A DNA stretch of 64,000 nucleotides from Lachnospiraceae bacterium (GTDB lineage Bacteria > Bacillota > Clostridia > Lachnospirales > Lachnospiraceae), in NCBI GenBank assembly GCA_017622845.1, contig JAGAQJ010000058.1:1-64000 (forward strand), given 5' to 3'. The notes under the pieces are model-generated. The model worked only from the letters and a program-made list of their open reading frames with translations, was not told where the DNA came from and made no database searches. Each line of letters starts with the position of its first letter. Positions within the stretch are counted from its first letter, which is position 1. Both the position numbers and the translations under genes were made by a program. Positions 45,992 to 55,050 of this stretch are shown here, one piece after another.

Positions 45992-48082
45992 ATGAATATT
46001 TACACAACTGATAAAATCAGAAACGTAGTATTGTTAGGACATGGTGGTGCCGGAAAGACAAGTCTGGTGGAATCCATGGCATATCTGGCAGGTATCACTT
46101 CACGCATGGGAAAAGTGGAGGATGGAAATACGGTCAGTGATTTCGGCAAGGAAGAACAGAAAAGAAAAATTTCCATCAGCACGTCAGTAGTTCCTGTTGA
46201 GTGGGAAGGTGTAAAAATCAATATTTTGGATGCTCCCGGATATTTCGATTTCATAGGTGAGGTTGAGGAGGCAATCAGCGCGGCAGATGCAGCGATTATC
46301 GTTGTTTCAGGTAAGTCAGGCGTTGAGGCAGGAACGGAGAAAGCATGGGAACTGTGTGAGAAATACAAGCTTCCCAGAATGATATATGTAACCGGAATGG
46401 ACGCAGACAACGCTTCTTTTAAAAATGTAGTTGAGACATTGACAGAGATGTATGGTAAAAAGATAGCGCCATTCCATTTTCCCATCAGAGAAAACGAAAA
46501 GTTTGTGGGCTATGTAAATGTTGTAAGTGAGACAGGAAACCGCTGGAAAGGGAAAGAGGTAGAAGAATGTGAAATTCCGGATTACAGCAGGGAAAATCTT
46601 TCGCTGTACAAGGATACGCTTATGGAGGCTGTGGCAGAGACAAGCGAGGAGTTTATGGAGCGCTATTTTGGCGGTGAGACATTCTCTGAAAATGAAATCA
46701 GGGCAGCGCTTAGAACCAATGTGCTTGACGGCTCTATCGTTCCGATCAGCATGGGTTCCAATACGCTATGCCAAGGTACATATGCTTTGCTGGACGACAT
46801 TGTGAAATATATGCCAAGCCCTGAAAATAAGCAGATAGCAGGTTTTAACATGAAGACAAACGAAGTTTTCGAGGCAAATTATGACTTTTCGAAGGCGAAG
46901 TCAGCATATGTATTTAAGACGATTGTTGACCCATTTATCGGAAAATACTCTCTGATAAAAATATGTTCCGGCGTATTTAAGGCAGATGATGTGATTTACA
47001 ACAAGGATAAGGATATTGAGGAGAAGGTTAACAAGCTTTATGTACTGCAGGGGAGCAAGCCGATAGAGGTCAGTGAGCTGCATGCAGGGGATATTGGAGC
47101 AATCGCAAAGCTTACAGCGGCAAGAACAGGTAATACTTTGTCCACAAAGGCAACTGTCATCGAATATGGCAAATTTGAGATTTCGAAGCCTTATACGGCT
47201 ATGCGTTACAAGGTGCCGAACAAGGGCGATATTGATAAGGTAGCACAGGCATTGCAAAAGCTTTCACATGAGGACCAGACACTTAAGATTGTGAATGACA
47301 CCGAAAACAGGCAGTCTTTGCTGTATGGTATCGGCGAGCAGCAGCTCGAAATTATACAGAGCCGTCTTGTGAACGAGTATAAGTGTGAGATAGAGCTTAG
47401 TAAACCGAAGGTTGCATTCAGAGAGACGATCAGGAAAAAATCAGACGTGGAGTACAAATATAAGAAGCAGTCCGGCGGTCATGGACAGTACGGTCATGTA
47501 AAGATGCGGTTTGAGGCTTCCGGTGACCTGGATAAGCCTTATGTATTTGAACAGGAGGTTGTAGGAGGCGCTGTTCCAAAGAACTTCTTCCCTGCTGTTG
47601 AAAAGGGTCTGCAGGAGTCTGTACAGAAGGGACCTTTGGCTGCATATCCGGTTGTTGGAATTAAGGGTATTCTTTATGATGGCTCTTATCACCCGGTAGA
47701 TTCTTCTGAAATGGCATTTAAGATGGCAACCATACAGGCATTTAAGAAGGGAATTATGGAGGCGGGACCTGTCCTTCTTGAGCCGATTGCGACACTCAGG
47801 GTAACGGTACCTGACAGATATACAGGTGATATTATAGGTGATTTAAACAAGCGGCGCGGCAGAGTGCTTGGCATGAATCCTATAGGAAACGGTAAGCAGG
47901 TAATCGAGGCAGACATTCCGGTTATGGAGCTGACAGGATACTGCACTGTACTTCGTTCCATGACAGGAGGACGCGGAAATTATGAGTATGCTTTTGCCAG
48001 ATATGAGCAGGCTCCAAGCGATATACAAGCGGCTGAGGTAGCAGCAAGAGCAAATAAAGTAGCAGAAAATAATGAGGAATAA
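45992..48082 (+). CDS. EF-G-like translational GTPase (type 2)
   Basis: A 696-residue protein with all EF-G domains. G1 is GHGGAGKTS (about 17-25). G3 reads DAPGYFDF, so the usual catalytic His of DTPGH is Tyr. The G4 position reads VTGMDADN, so the NKxD guanine-specificity motif is altered. Domain IV (SGGHGQYGHVKM) and the C-terminal GNYEYAFARYEQAP are preserved. Such EF-G-like proteins occur alongside true EF-G, and roles in ribosome recycling or stress are discussed for relatives. AGGAGG precedes the ATG. It is monocistronic with a strong terminator. It is not the main fusA, which sits with rpsL/rpsG and tuf. Confidence 0.88.
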   Translation: MNIYTTDKIRNVVLLGHGGAGKTSLVESMAYLAGITSRMGKVEDGNTVSDFGKEEQKRKISISTSVVPVEWEGVKINILDAPGYFDFIGEVEEAISAADAAIIVVSGKSGVEAGTEKAWELCEKYKLPRMIYVTGMDADNASFKNVVETLTEMYGKKIAPFHFPIRENEKFVGYVNVVSETGNRWKGKEVEECEIPDYSRENLSLYKDTLMEAVAETSEEFMERYFGGETFSENEIRAALRTNVLDGSIVPISMGSNTLCQGTYALLDDIVKYMPSPENKQIAGFNMKTNEVFEANYDFSKAKSAYVFKTIVDPFIGKYSLIKICSGVFKADDVIYNKDKDIEEKVNKLYVLQGSKPIEVSELHAGDIGAIAKLTAARTGNTLSTKATVIEYGKFEISKPYTAMRYKVPNKGDIDKVAQALQKLSHEDQTLKIVNDTENRQSLLYGIGEQQLEIIQSRLVNEYKCEIELSKPKVAFRETIRKKSDVEYKYKKQSGGHGQYGHVKMRFEASGDLDKPYVFEQEVVGGAVPKNFFPAVEKGLQESVQKGPLAAYPVVGIKGILYDGSYHPVDSSEMAFKMATIQAFKKGIMEAGPVLLEPIATLRVTVPDRYTGDIIGDLNKRRGRVLGMNPIGNGKQVIEADIPVMELTGYCTVLRSMTGGRGNYEYAFARYEQAPSDIQAAEVAARANKVAENNEE

Positions 48083-48087
48083 GATGT

Positions 48088-48128
48088 AAAAATCCGCTGA
48101 GACGGCTCGGGGTCATCTCAGCGGATTT
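48088..48128 (+). terminator. Rho-independent terminator of the EF-G-like gene
   Basis: A perfect 12-15-bp GC-rich stem (48088-48102 with 48116-48127) ends in TTTTT six bases after the stop. Confidence 0.93.
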
Positions 48129-48185
48129 TTATGCATAGAAACTCATCAGAAAATTAGCAGCACCGCTGCATGAGTTCTTATTTCT

Positions 48186-49568
48186 TTACTTGATGATAGG
48201 GAGAAGGACTGTGAAAGTAGAACCGCCGCCCAAATGATCACTTACGGTAATTTTGCCATGATGTGCGGTGACAATACCTTGTGCAATCGACAATCCAAGT
48301 CCAAAGTGGCTTTTATCGCTTCGTGCTTTTTCACTTCGATAAAAGCGATTAAAAATCTTGTCTTTTTCTTCGTCACAAATTCCGACACCAGTGTCAGAAA
48401 TCTTAATCTCATAATAGTTTTTAAAGAAATCTAAGGCTATCAGAATGTGACCGTTTGCAGGTGTATAGCTGATGGCATTGTGCAGCAGTATTGTGACTAC
48501 CTGTGTGATACGTTCGCTGTCACAGACACATGCCGGAGGCTGTTCCGCAGGAAGCTTGAGGTTCAGTGCAATGTGCTTTTGCCTTGCCATGCTTTCAAAC
48601 CTTTCATACACATTGAGAAGCAGTGTATCAAGCTCAGTTTCCCGGCAGTCCATATCAAAATGATTGGCATCAAGGCTTGATAAGGTAAGCATATCACCCA
48701 ATAAGCGTGAGGTGCGGAGCGCTTCGCTTTGAATCATGGACAAATCATGAGATATTGCCGGAACTATGGAAACGTCCTTTTCAAGGCTTTCTTTTGGATT
48801 CAATTCCTTTTGGACGTTCAGTTTTTCACAGGCATTTTCGGAACAGGACAGAATGACTGCAAGCGGTGTGCGAAGCTCATGCGAGGCTGCTGCCACGAAT
48901 TGATTCTGCCTGAGCCGGTTTTCCTCTATCGGCTGTAAAAGCTTCCCGGTAAATATCCATGCAAAAATCCATAGAGCCGCCAGAGCCGCCAGAATGATGC
49001 CAAGAAATAAGAGCCGCTGATGCCATATCTGCTGCCGCACTCCGGCAAGAGGCGCAATCAGAAGCATTTCAAGAGCGGATTGATTTTTTGCGACGGATAT
49101 TACAAAGCAATAGTAATCCTGAGCAATTGCAGGGGTATCAGATGTTCGCGGCATCATGAAGGAAGTATAGCTGCTTTGGTAGGATATGGTACGTTTGTCC
49201 TGAGAGGCAGCATTATTTTCATCAGTATTTTCGCTTTGTTTCCTGTAATATGCCCATGCATTGTCAACAATTTGTTCTCTGACAGTATTTTGAAGCCTGC
49301 TGTTAAATAAAAATTCTACACCGTTGTCCGACAAGGATATATAATAGGCATCATTTGCTTCAAGCTGTGAAAGCCAGGTATGACTGATTACGTTTTGCTG
49401 CTCAAGCATTGCGGCGATACTGTATATGTCGCTTTGATAGGAATAGTTTTTATTATCCAGTATGTTTTTTTCTGATATGTACAGATAGGCAAGCGTCATG
49501 ATAATCAGGATTAAGGTTGTGATGCCTCCGCTAAGCAGTGTCAGCCGGAGCCGGACTTTTTGAATCAT
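48186..49568 (-). CDS. Two-component sensor histidine kinase
   Basis: A 460-residue membrane kinase with helices at about 10-33 and 195-220 enclosing an extracellular sensor of about 160 residues. The phospho-His lies in AAASHELRTPLAVIL. The ATPase domain has LLHNAISYTPANG, DTGVGI and FGLGLSIAQGIV. AAGGGAGA precedes the ATG at 49568. That start overlaps the response-regulator stop as ATGA, so the two are translationally coupled. The ligand is unknown; the divergent solute-binding operon suggests a sugar or related molecule. Confidence 0.92.
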   Translation of the reverse strand: MIQKVRLRLTLLSGGITTLILIIMTLAYLYISEKNILDNKNYSYQSDIYSIAAMLEQQNVISHTWLSQLEANDAYYISLSDNGVEFLFNSRLQNTVREQIVDNAWAYYRKQSENTDENNAASQDKRTISYQSSYTSFMMPRTSDTPAIAQDYYCFVISVAKNQSALEMLLIAPLAGVRQQIWHQRLLFLGIILAALAALWIFAWIFTGKLLQPIEENRLRQNQFVAAASHELRTPLAVILSCSENACEKLNVQKELNPKESLEKDVSIVPAISHDLSMIQSEALRTSRLLGDMLTLSSLDANHFDMDCRETELDTLLLNVYERFESMARQKHIALNLKLPAEQPPACVCDSERITQVVTILLHNAISYTPANGHILIALDFFKNYYEIKISDTGVGICDEEKDKIFNRFYRSEKARSDKSHFGLGLSIAQGIVTAHHGKITVSDHLGGGSTFTVLLPIIK

Positions 49569-50251
49569 GGCAGTTTCTCCCTTTCGAGAAGGCAATATCC
49601 GATACCGCGAACCGTCTTTAGTTCCAGACAGCTTCCGACAGCTTTCAGCCTGCGGCGGATAAAATAGATGTAGTTGTCCAGATTTCCTTCCTCAATATCG
49701 CTGTCGGGTCCCCAGACTTTAAGAAGGAGTGTATTCCGGGATAATGTCTGACCGGAGTTTCTGATAAAAATTTCAAGCATAGTCCCTTCGCGGTTAGAAC
49801 AGGTGCAGCTTCCCTTTGGACCTGTAAGTGTGCTGTCAGCTTCATTGTAGCTGATATCTGCAAGCCGCAGCATGTTTGTCATATTGAGGATAGGAGAGCG
49901 TCTGGTGACACATTGGATTCTTGCAAACAGTTCATCGAACGCAAAAGGTTTGACCAGATAATCGTCAGCTCCAAGATTCAGTCCGTCTACTTTGTCCTTC
50001 AAGGTTCCGAGGGCTGTGATCAATATGATCGGAACATAGATATTGTTTTTTCGAAGCTCAGACAAAACCATGGAGCCCTCCATAAGAGGAAGCATTCTGT
50101 CAAGCAATATGACATCATGAATATTCTGACTTGCGTAGTAAAGAGCTTCTTCACCGTCAAAACAGGAGTCCACGTCAAAACCCTTGGATTGTAAGCGTTC
50201 AGTCAGTGTATGGTTCAGATTTTTGTCATCTTCTGCAATTAAGATACGCAT
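49565..50251 (-). CDS. OmpR-family response regulator
   Basis: A 228-residue regulator. The receiver domain has LIAEDD, the phospho-Asp in VILLDRMLP (about 51) and the Lys of LVKPF. A winged-helix DNA-binding domain follows, ending DNYIYFIRRRLKAVGS and VRGIGYCL. The start at 50251 has AAAGGA upstream. It probably binds the paired 11-base repeats at 50333-50386, controlling both itself and the divergent operon. Confidence 0.93.
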   Translation of the reverse strand: MRILIAEDDKNLNHTLTERLQSKGFDVDSCFDGEEALYYASQNIHDVILLDRMLPLMEGSMVLSELRKNNIYVPIILITALGTLKDKVDGLNLGADDYLVKPFAFDELFARIQCVTRRSPILNMTNMLRLADISYNEADSTLTGPKGSCTCSNREGTMLEIFIRNSGQTLSRNTLLLKVWGPDSDIEEGNLDNYIYFIRRRLKAVGSCLELKTVRGIGYCLLEREKLP

Positions 50252-50332
50252 ATTGCGATTCCTTTCGTCCAAAATTTTGTGTTATTGAAGTATATGGAAT
50301 AACACTTTAACTAAGAAATTATAGCATACATT

Positions 50333-50401
50333 TCTCTAAAAAGTCTCTAATATCTGATTTCCAAAATTTTAGAGAAAACTTAGAGAATGATTTGTTATAG
50401 T
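50333..50401 (+). promoter_or_regulatory. OmpR-type operator and promoter of the solute-binding operon
   Basis: TCTCTAA occurs at 50333-50339 and 50344-50350. Its inverse TTAGAGA occurs at 50369-50375 and 50380-50386. Each pair has an exact 11-base period. TATAGT (50396-50401) is a -10 for the plus-strand operon; the second pair occupies the -35 position, as at activator-dependent promoters. A 9-bp inverted repeat (50407-50415 with 50443-50451) follows in the leader. Confidence 0.7.
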
Positions 50402-50509
50402 AAAGTCAGCGTCAGCTTACAGGAGCACAAATCGGATTGTTTCTGACGCTGCCCTCAGCTTACAAGGGCAATCACGAGTAAGAAACAAAAACGGAAGGAG
50501 CTTGAAGCA

Positions 50510-52852
50510 ATGAAAGGTAAGACGGGAAAGGGAATTTTGTCCGCAATTTTGGCAGTGTCCCTTTGCATGGGATTGACAGGGTGTGGGACGTTTGGCTCAC
50601 AAAGTGCAGAACAAGATGGGAAACAGGCAGTATCAGATGAAGCGATAGATATCACGTCAAATAAAGGTGATGCTTCGCAGAATACAGGCATGGGTAGATA
50701 TGTGGAAAAGACGGTTTATGAGATGGATAGTGTTTTCACGATGGCGAACCGTGTATTAAATGATGGGAGCTTCTTGTTTACAGACTGTACGTCAGGTAAA
50801 AAGTACGTTTCGAATGATAGCGGTGATACATGGGAGGCTGTGGAAGATGAAAAATATGCCCAATTTGTAGATGAACATTACGCAGCAGAATCAGCTGTTT
50901 CTGCGGATGGCGTGATTGCGATGATTAATATGGAAGCAAAGGAGAATGCGGGGAACGGCGAGAAACAGGATTATGATTTCGTCTGCAATGTATTTTATGG
51001 CGATGGTGCGTCAAAAAGAATTTCAATTGAACTGCCTTCTGACAGTATGGGGTGCAGAAATTTGACATTTGATGAGAATGGCAGACTGTACGTCAGCGCA
51101 TACAGCTGCGATACCATATACGAGGTCGACATCAATGAGGGCACGAGTAAGAAACTTGTAGATATTCCGGGTGGAGTTGAAATTATGGAATGCCGCAGCA
51201 ATATACTGATGTGTGCTGCCTATGAGAAGACATATCTCTATGATTTGGAGAATCAAAGTTTTATAGAAGATGAAGTACTCAATGATTTTATCCATGAGAA
51301 TTATAATGGTGTAGAATGGTATGGCAGCGGCTACAGTGCATTTGTGTTTCTTGGAGAGGAAAATGTTATCTATGTGGCAGGAGAAAAAGGGCTGCACCGT
51401 CATGCAATTGGCGGAAGCACAATGGAACAGGTGATTGACGGTGGTTTGTCATCCTTTGGCGACCCATCGCATAGCATTATGACAGCGATGATGAATGACA
51501 GACAGGAGTTTATCGCAGTATTCAGTGACGGTAAATTTGTGAAATTCACATATGATGAAAATGTTTCGGCAGTGCCGGAGGGAAAACTTACCGTGTACGG
51601 ATTAAAGGAGGATGCTGTAGTCAGACAGGCGATTTCAGCATATCAGACAGCATATCCTGATATGTATATCGAGTACGAAACAGGCATGGAGGAAGGCGGT
51701 GTGACCAGAGAGGATGCGCTCAAAAAGTTAAATACGGAGCTGATGAGCGGCAATGGCCCTGACGTGCTGCTGCTTGATGATATGAGCATTGATACCTATG
51801 TTTCAAAAGGGGTATTGATGGATTTGTCAGAGCTTGTCAACACAATTGACGCTGAGGAAGGCTTGTTTATGAACCTGATTGAGTCTGTTAATCAGGGAAC
51901 AGGAATATATGCTGTTCCAGCGCAATTCAGAATCCCTTTTATTGCAGGTCATGAGGATACAATACAGGGCGTTGAAGATTATCAGACATTTGCAGATATG
52001 GTTGAGAAGGTTAGGGCAGATTATCCTGATACAAACCTGTTGATGACATGCTCTGCTTCAGGCATTATGAAAAGAATGCTGACGGTCTGTGAACCTTCCT
52101 GGAAAGATACGGATGGTCAGGTTGATAAGATCAGAATAAAAGAATTTTTACAGGAAACCAAGAGGATTTATGATGCACAGATGAATGGTACTCCCAAGAA
52201 TGAGATAGAAAATTATCTGGAGAATGCGGCAGAATCGGACATTGAGGACAGCATATATCTTACACAAATGAATAATTTTGATTATTATATAGGCATTACC
52301 CCCTTCTTATGGGGAGAACCGATGGGATATGTCAGCTTTCTGGATATGATATCGATGGCGAAAAACAGCGGTTTTGAAGACACAATGTATAGAGTAATGG
52401 ATGGACAGAGTTCCAATGTCTATCACCCGTCAACAATTGCCGGAATCAATGCAGCGACCAATAGTTCCGAGCAGGCAAAGCAGTTTATAGAAATATTACT
52501 TTCGCCAGAGGTTCAAGATGTTCCCTCTATCGGATTTCCGATGAACAAAAAATCTTTTGTAAATCAGTTTGAATATGAAGAAAGTAAACTCGGAGAAGAT
52601 GGTGGCTTATACTATGTGGGAGGTTCATCTCAGGACGGTTTGGAGGTCAATTACACCGTTTATCCTGCTTCCGCGGATGAGGTCAGTGCGCTTGAAAAAG
52701 TGATTGCGTCACTAACTACCCCGTATATACAGGACAGCGTTCTTGAAACAGCAGTGATTGCTGAGGGTGAAAAATATTTTCAAGGAAAGCAGGACCTTGA
52801 CACAGCAGTCAGCAGAATTATGGAAAGCGCAGCGCTTTATACAATGGAGTAA
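50510..52852 (+). CDS. Lipoprotein with N-terminal propeller-like region and C-terminal solute-binding domain
   Basis: A 780-residue secreted lipoprotein; the lipobox is LTGC. Residues about 65-350 look like a beta-propeller, including an Asp-box SNDSGDTWE near 102. From about 357 (GKLTVYGLKEDAVVRQAI) it follows the family 1 extracellular solute-binding fold, with GNGPDVLLLDDMSI and YAVPAQFRIPF. Such proteins capture sugars for ABC importers. The fused propeller is unusual and might bind polymer or act in sensing. It is the first gene of an operon with two permeases and an HlyD-like gene, opposite a two-component system that probably regulates it. Confidence 0.8.
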   Translation: MKGKTGKGILSAILAVSLCMGLTGCGTFGSQSAEQDGKQAVSDEAIDITSNKGDASQNTGMGRYVEKTVYEMDSVFTMANRVLNDGSFLFTDCTSGKKYVSNDSGDTWEAVEDEKYAQFVDEHYAAESAVSADGVIAMINMEAKENAGNGEKQDYDFVCNVFYGDGASKRISIELPSDSMGCRNLTFDENGRLYVSAYSCDTIYEVDINEGTSKKLVDIPGGVEIMECRSNILMCAAYEKTYLYDLENQSFIEDEVLNDFIHENYNGVEWYGSGYSAFVFLGEENVIYVAGEKGLHRHAIGGSTMEQVIDGGLSSFGDPSHSIMTAMMNDRQEFIAVFSDGKFVKFTYDENVSAVPEGKLTVYGLKEDAVVRQAISAYQTAYPDMYIEYETGMEEGGVTREDALKKLNTELMSGNGPDVLLLDDMSIDTYVSKGVLMDLSELVNTIDAEEGLFMNLIESVNQGTGIYAVPAQFRIPFIAGHEDTIQGVEDYQTFADMVEKVRADYPDTNLLMTCSASGIMKRMLTVCEPSWKDTDGQVDKIRIKEFLQETKRIYDAQMNGTPKNEIENYLENAAESDIEDSIYLTQMNNFDYYIGITPFLWGEPMGYVSFLDMISMAKNSGFEDTMYRVMDGQSSNVYHPSTIAGINAATNSSEQAKQFIEILLSPEVQDVPSIGFPMNKKSFVNQFEYEESKLGEDGGLYYVGGSSQDGLEVNYTVYPASADEVSALEKVIASLTTPYIQDSVLETAVIAEGEKYFQGKQDLDTAVSRIMESAALYTME

Positions 52853-52857
52853 CTAAA

Positions 52858-53643
52858 ATGAAATACAGACATGCGCGCAGGGAGCGCAGGGCATTTGTGT
52901 GCTTCCTGCTTCCAAGTATGATTGGCGTTTCCGCATTTGTCCTGATTCCCTTCTTAGATGTTATAAAGCGTTCCTTTATGACAGTGATGTCAGGAGAGTT
53001 TGCGGCGCTTGATAATTATAAAAGAGTGATTGGCAATCAGGCGTTTCAGATTGCTGTAAAAAATACGCTGCATTTTACGGGGGTGGCAATACCGTTACTG
53101 GTGCTTATCGGACTTTCTGCTGCTCTGGTGCTTAGCAAAATAAATGACACACGTGTCATAAAGAGTCTGTATCTTTTTCCCATGGCGATGCCGACGGCTA
53201 CTGTGGTGATTGTCTGGCGAATGTTCTTTTATCAGCAGAATTTTGAAAGTCTGGTTGCAAGTTATCTGTGGAAAAATATTGGTTATATGTTAGTGCTGTG
53301 GCTTGCAGGAATCTCAGCAATACCCAATGAACTTGTGGAGGCAGCACAGGTGGACGGGGCAGGATGGTTTCGATGTTTCTTCTATGTGAAGCTTCCTTGC
53401 CTGAGGGGGAGCCTGTATACAATCGTGATATTGTCATTTCTGAATTCCTTCAAGGTATACCGTGAAGCATATCTGGTGGCAGGCTCCTATCCGGCACAGG
53501 ATATCTACCTGCTGCAGCATATCTTCAATAACTGGTATGTCAATCTGGAGCTTGATAAGCTGGCAGCGGCTACCGTGACTGCAGGGGTGTTTTTGTTTGC
53601 ATTTATCATATTGCTGAATGTGTTTTGGAATAAAGAAAGCTGA
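52858..53643 (+). CDS. ABC sugar transporter permease (first)
   Basis: A 261-residue inner-membrane permease of the MalF/UgpA type with about six spans, starting at LPSMIGVSAFVLIPFLDVI. The EAA loop EAAQVDGAGWFRCFFYVKLP contacts the ATPase. It starts five bases after the binding-protein stop. No ATPase gene is in this operon, so a shared MsmK-type ATPase encoded elsewhere is probably used. A MITE separates it from the second permease. Confidence 0.9.
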   Translation: MKYRHARRERRAFVCFLLPSMIGVSAFVLIPFLDVIKRSFMTVMSGEFAALDNYKRVIGNQAFQIAVKNTLHFTGVAIPLLVLIGLSAALVLSKINDTRVIKSLYLFPMAMPTATVVIVWRMFFYQQNFESLVASYLWKNIGYMLVLWLAGISAIPNELVEAAQVDGAGWFRCFFYVKLPCLRGSLYTIVILSFLNSFKVYREAYLVAGSYPAQDIYLLQHIFNNWYVNLELDKLAAATVTAGVFLFAFIILLNVFWNKES

Positions 53644-53715
53644 CCGCTGTAATACACAGATGACAAAAATAACTTCCAAACACGAGATATGATACGAGGA
53701 GAAAAATATTGGTTA

Positions 53716-54085
53716 CAGGAAATGTTACAGTTCAGCCTTTTATGCATTCTTATCCGGACGAAAACGGCAGATAGTATCCTTCCGACTGCCATGGATTCCG
53801 AATGGGAATTTCCTAATACGATGAGGAAGGCTTTCAAATGAGCACGGAGCCGGCTCGAGTCGGCATCCATGCCTCCATCTCGCCTAAATTTGCTTCCGTA
53901 CAAATATACTCCTGCTTTGCATATCATCGTATAAGGAAATATCACCATTCTCCACCGAGGCATTCTGCCGGATACTATCTGCCATTTTCTGTTCAGTGAA
54001 ACCATAAAATGGAACAGTTGTCAGTACACAGAAGGGCGGCAGTCCTGATTAAAATATTCATAAGGCTGAACTGTTACCAGGAAAT
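53716..54085. mobile_element. 354-bp MITE with 8-bp target duplication
   Basis: The element spans 53724-54077. Its left end GTTACAGTTCAGCCTT and right end AAGGCTGAACTGTTAC are inverted repeats with one mismatch. It is flanked by perfect direct repeats CAGGAAAT (53716-53723 and 54078-54085). No transposase is encoded. The GTAA-type ends and 8-bp duplication match habits of the IS66 family (established knowledge), suggesting mobilisation by such an element. Inside, a 20-base inverted repeat (53760-53779 with 53970-53989, 19/20) bounds a 210-base core absent from the related copy at 60457-60542. The insertion left the flanking permease genes intact. Confidence 0.8.
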
Positions 54086-54122
54086 TCGAGGTCTGAACTG
54101 TAATGGATATCGTGAGGTGTGT

Positions 54123-54986
54123 ATGTTCAGGAAAGTGATAAATACTATAATAGAATCTATCATCAAGATAATTTTCATAGCCGCAGGCATTATGATATGC
54201 GCTCCGGTTCTTTTGGTCATAACAGGCTCCGTGATGGGAGACAGTGACCTCTATGAGTGTCTTGCTCCTGTATTTCTGGACGGGCAAGGCTTTGCGACAT
54301 GGAAACTGATACCGCAGTATCCAACCTTAGAGCATTACAAAAAGCTGTTATTTCAATCGCCCCGGTTTTTTGTATTGTTTTGGAACAGCATCAAAATAGT
54401 CGGCTTGATATTGATAGGGCAATTGCTGATTGGCGTGCCTGCCGCATGGGCATTTGCAGTCTACAATGTAAAAGGGAAAAACATACTTTTTACATTGTAT
54501 ATCGTACTGATGCTTTTGCCCTTTCAGGTGACCATGCTCTCGTCATACATTGTTCTGGACAGGCTGTCATTGCTTAATACACATTGGGCAGTCATTTTGC
54601 CAGCCGTCTTCAACACTTTTCCAATCTTTGTAATTTATGGAGGTTTTCGTGCTATACCCAGGCCGCTTCTGGAAGCAGCAAGGATTGACGGTGCAGGTGA
54701 GTTGTATTTATTTGTCAGGCTCGGGCTGACACTTGGAAAAGGCAGTATCATGTCAGCGATTGTTCTTGGTTTTCTCGAATACTGGAATATGATTGAACAG
54801 CCGATTGCTTTTTTGGAGGACAAGTCATTATGGCCTTTATCGCTCTATCTTCCTCAAATCAGTTGGACTCAGGCAGGATTTGCATTTAGTGCTTCTGTGA
54901 TTATGCTGATACCGGCAGTGTTTGTGTTTATTATGGGGCAGGATTATTTAGAACAGGGAATCATTTATTCGGGACTGAAAATGTAG
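54123..54986 (+). CDS. ABC sugar transporter permease (second)
   Basis: A 287-residue MalG-type permease with about six spans. The ATG at 54123 has TGAGGTG upstream; a longer reading would start inside the MITE and is rejected. The EAA loop is EAARIDGAGELYLFVRLGL. It pairs with the first permease, 480 bases upstream, the gap being almost entirely the MITE. Confidence 0.9.
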   Translation: MFRKVINTIIESIIKIIFIAAGIMICAPVLLVITGSVMGDSDLYECLAPVFLDGQGFATWKLIPQYPTLEHYKKLLFQSPRFFVLFWNSIKIVGLILIGQLLIGVPAAWAFAVYNVKGKNILFTLYIVLMLLPFQVTMLSSYIVLDRLSLLNTHWAVILPAVFNTFPIFVIYGGFRAIPRPLLEAARIDGAGELYLFVRLGLTLGKGSIMSAIVLGFLEYWNMIEQPIAFLEDKSLWPLSLYLPQISWTQAGFAFSASVIMLIPAVFVFIMGQDYLEQGIIYSGLKM

Positions 54987-55050
54987 ATTCTGCAGGCATG
55001 AAATCTGAAAAGTACACGTGAATCGAACGGTTCGGAAAGGCATGGTTGTA

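Noticed and set aside
54009-54122. N-terminal extension of the second permease
   Set aside because: The extra 38 codons begin inside the MITE, lack a ribosome site and do not resemble a permease.
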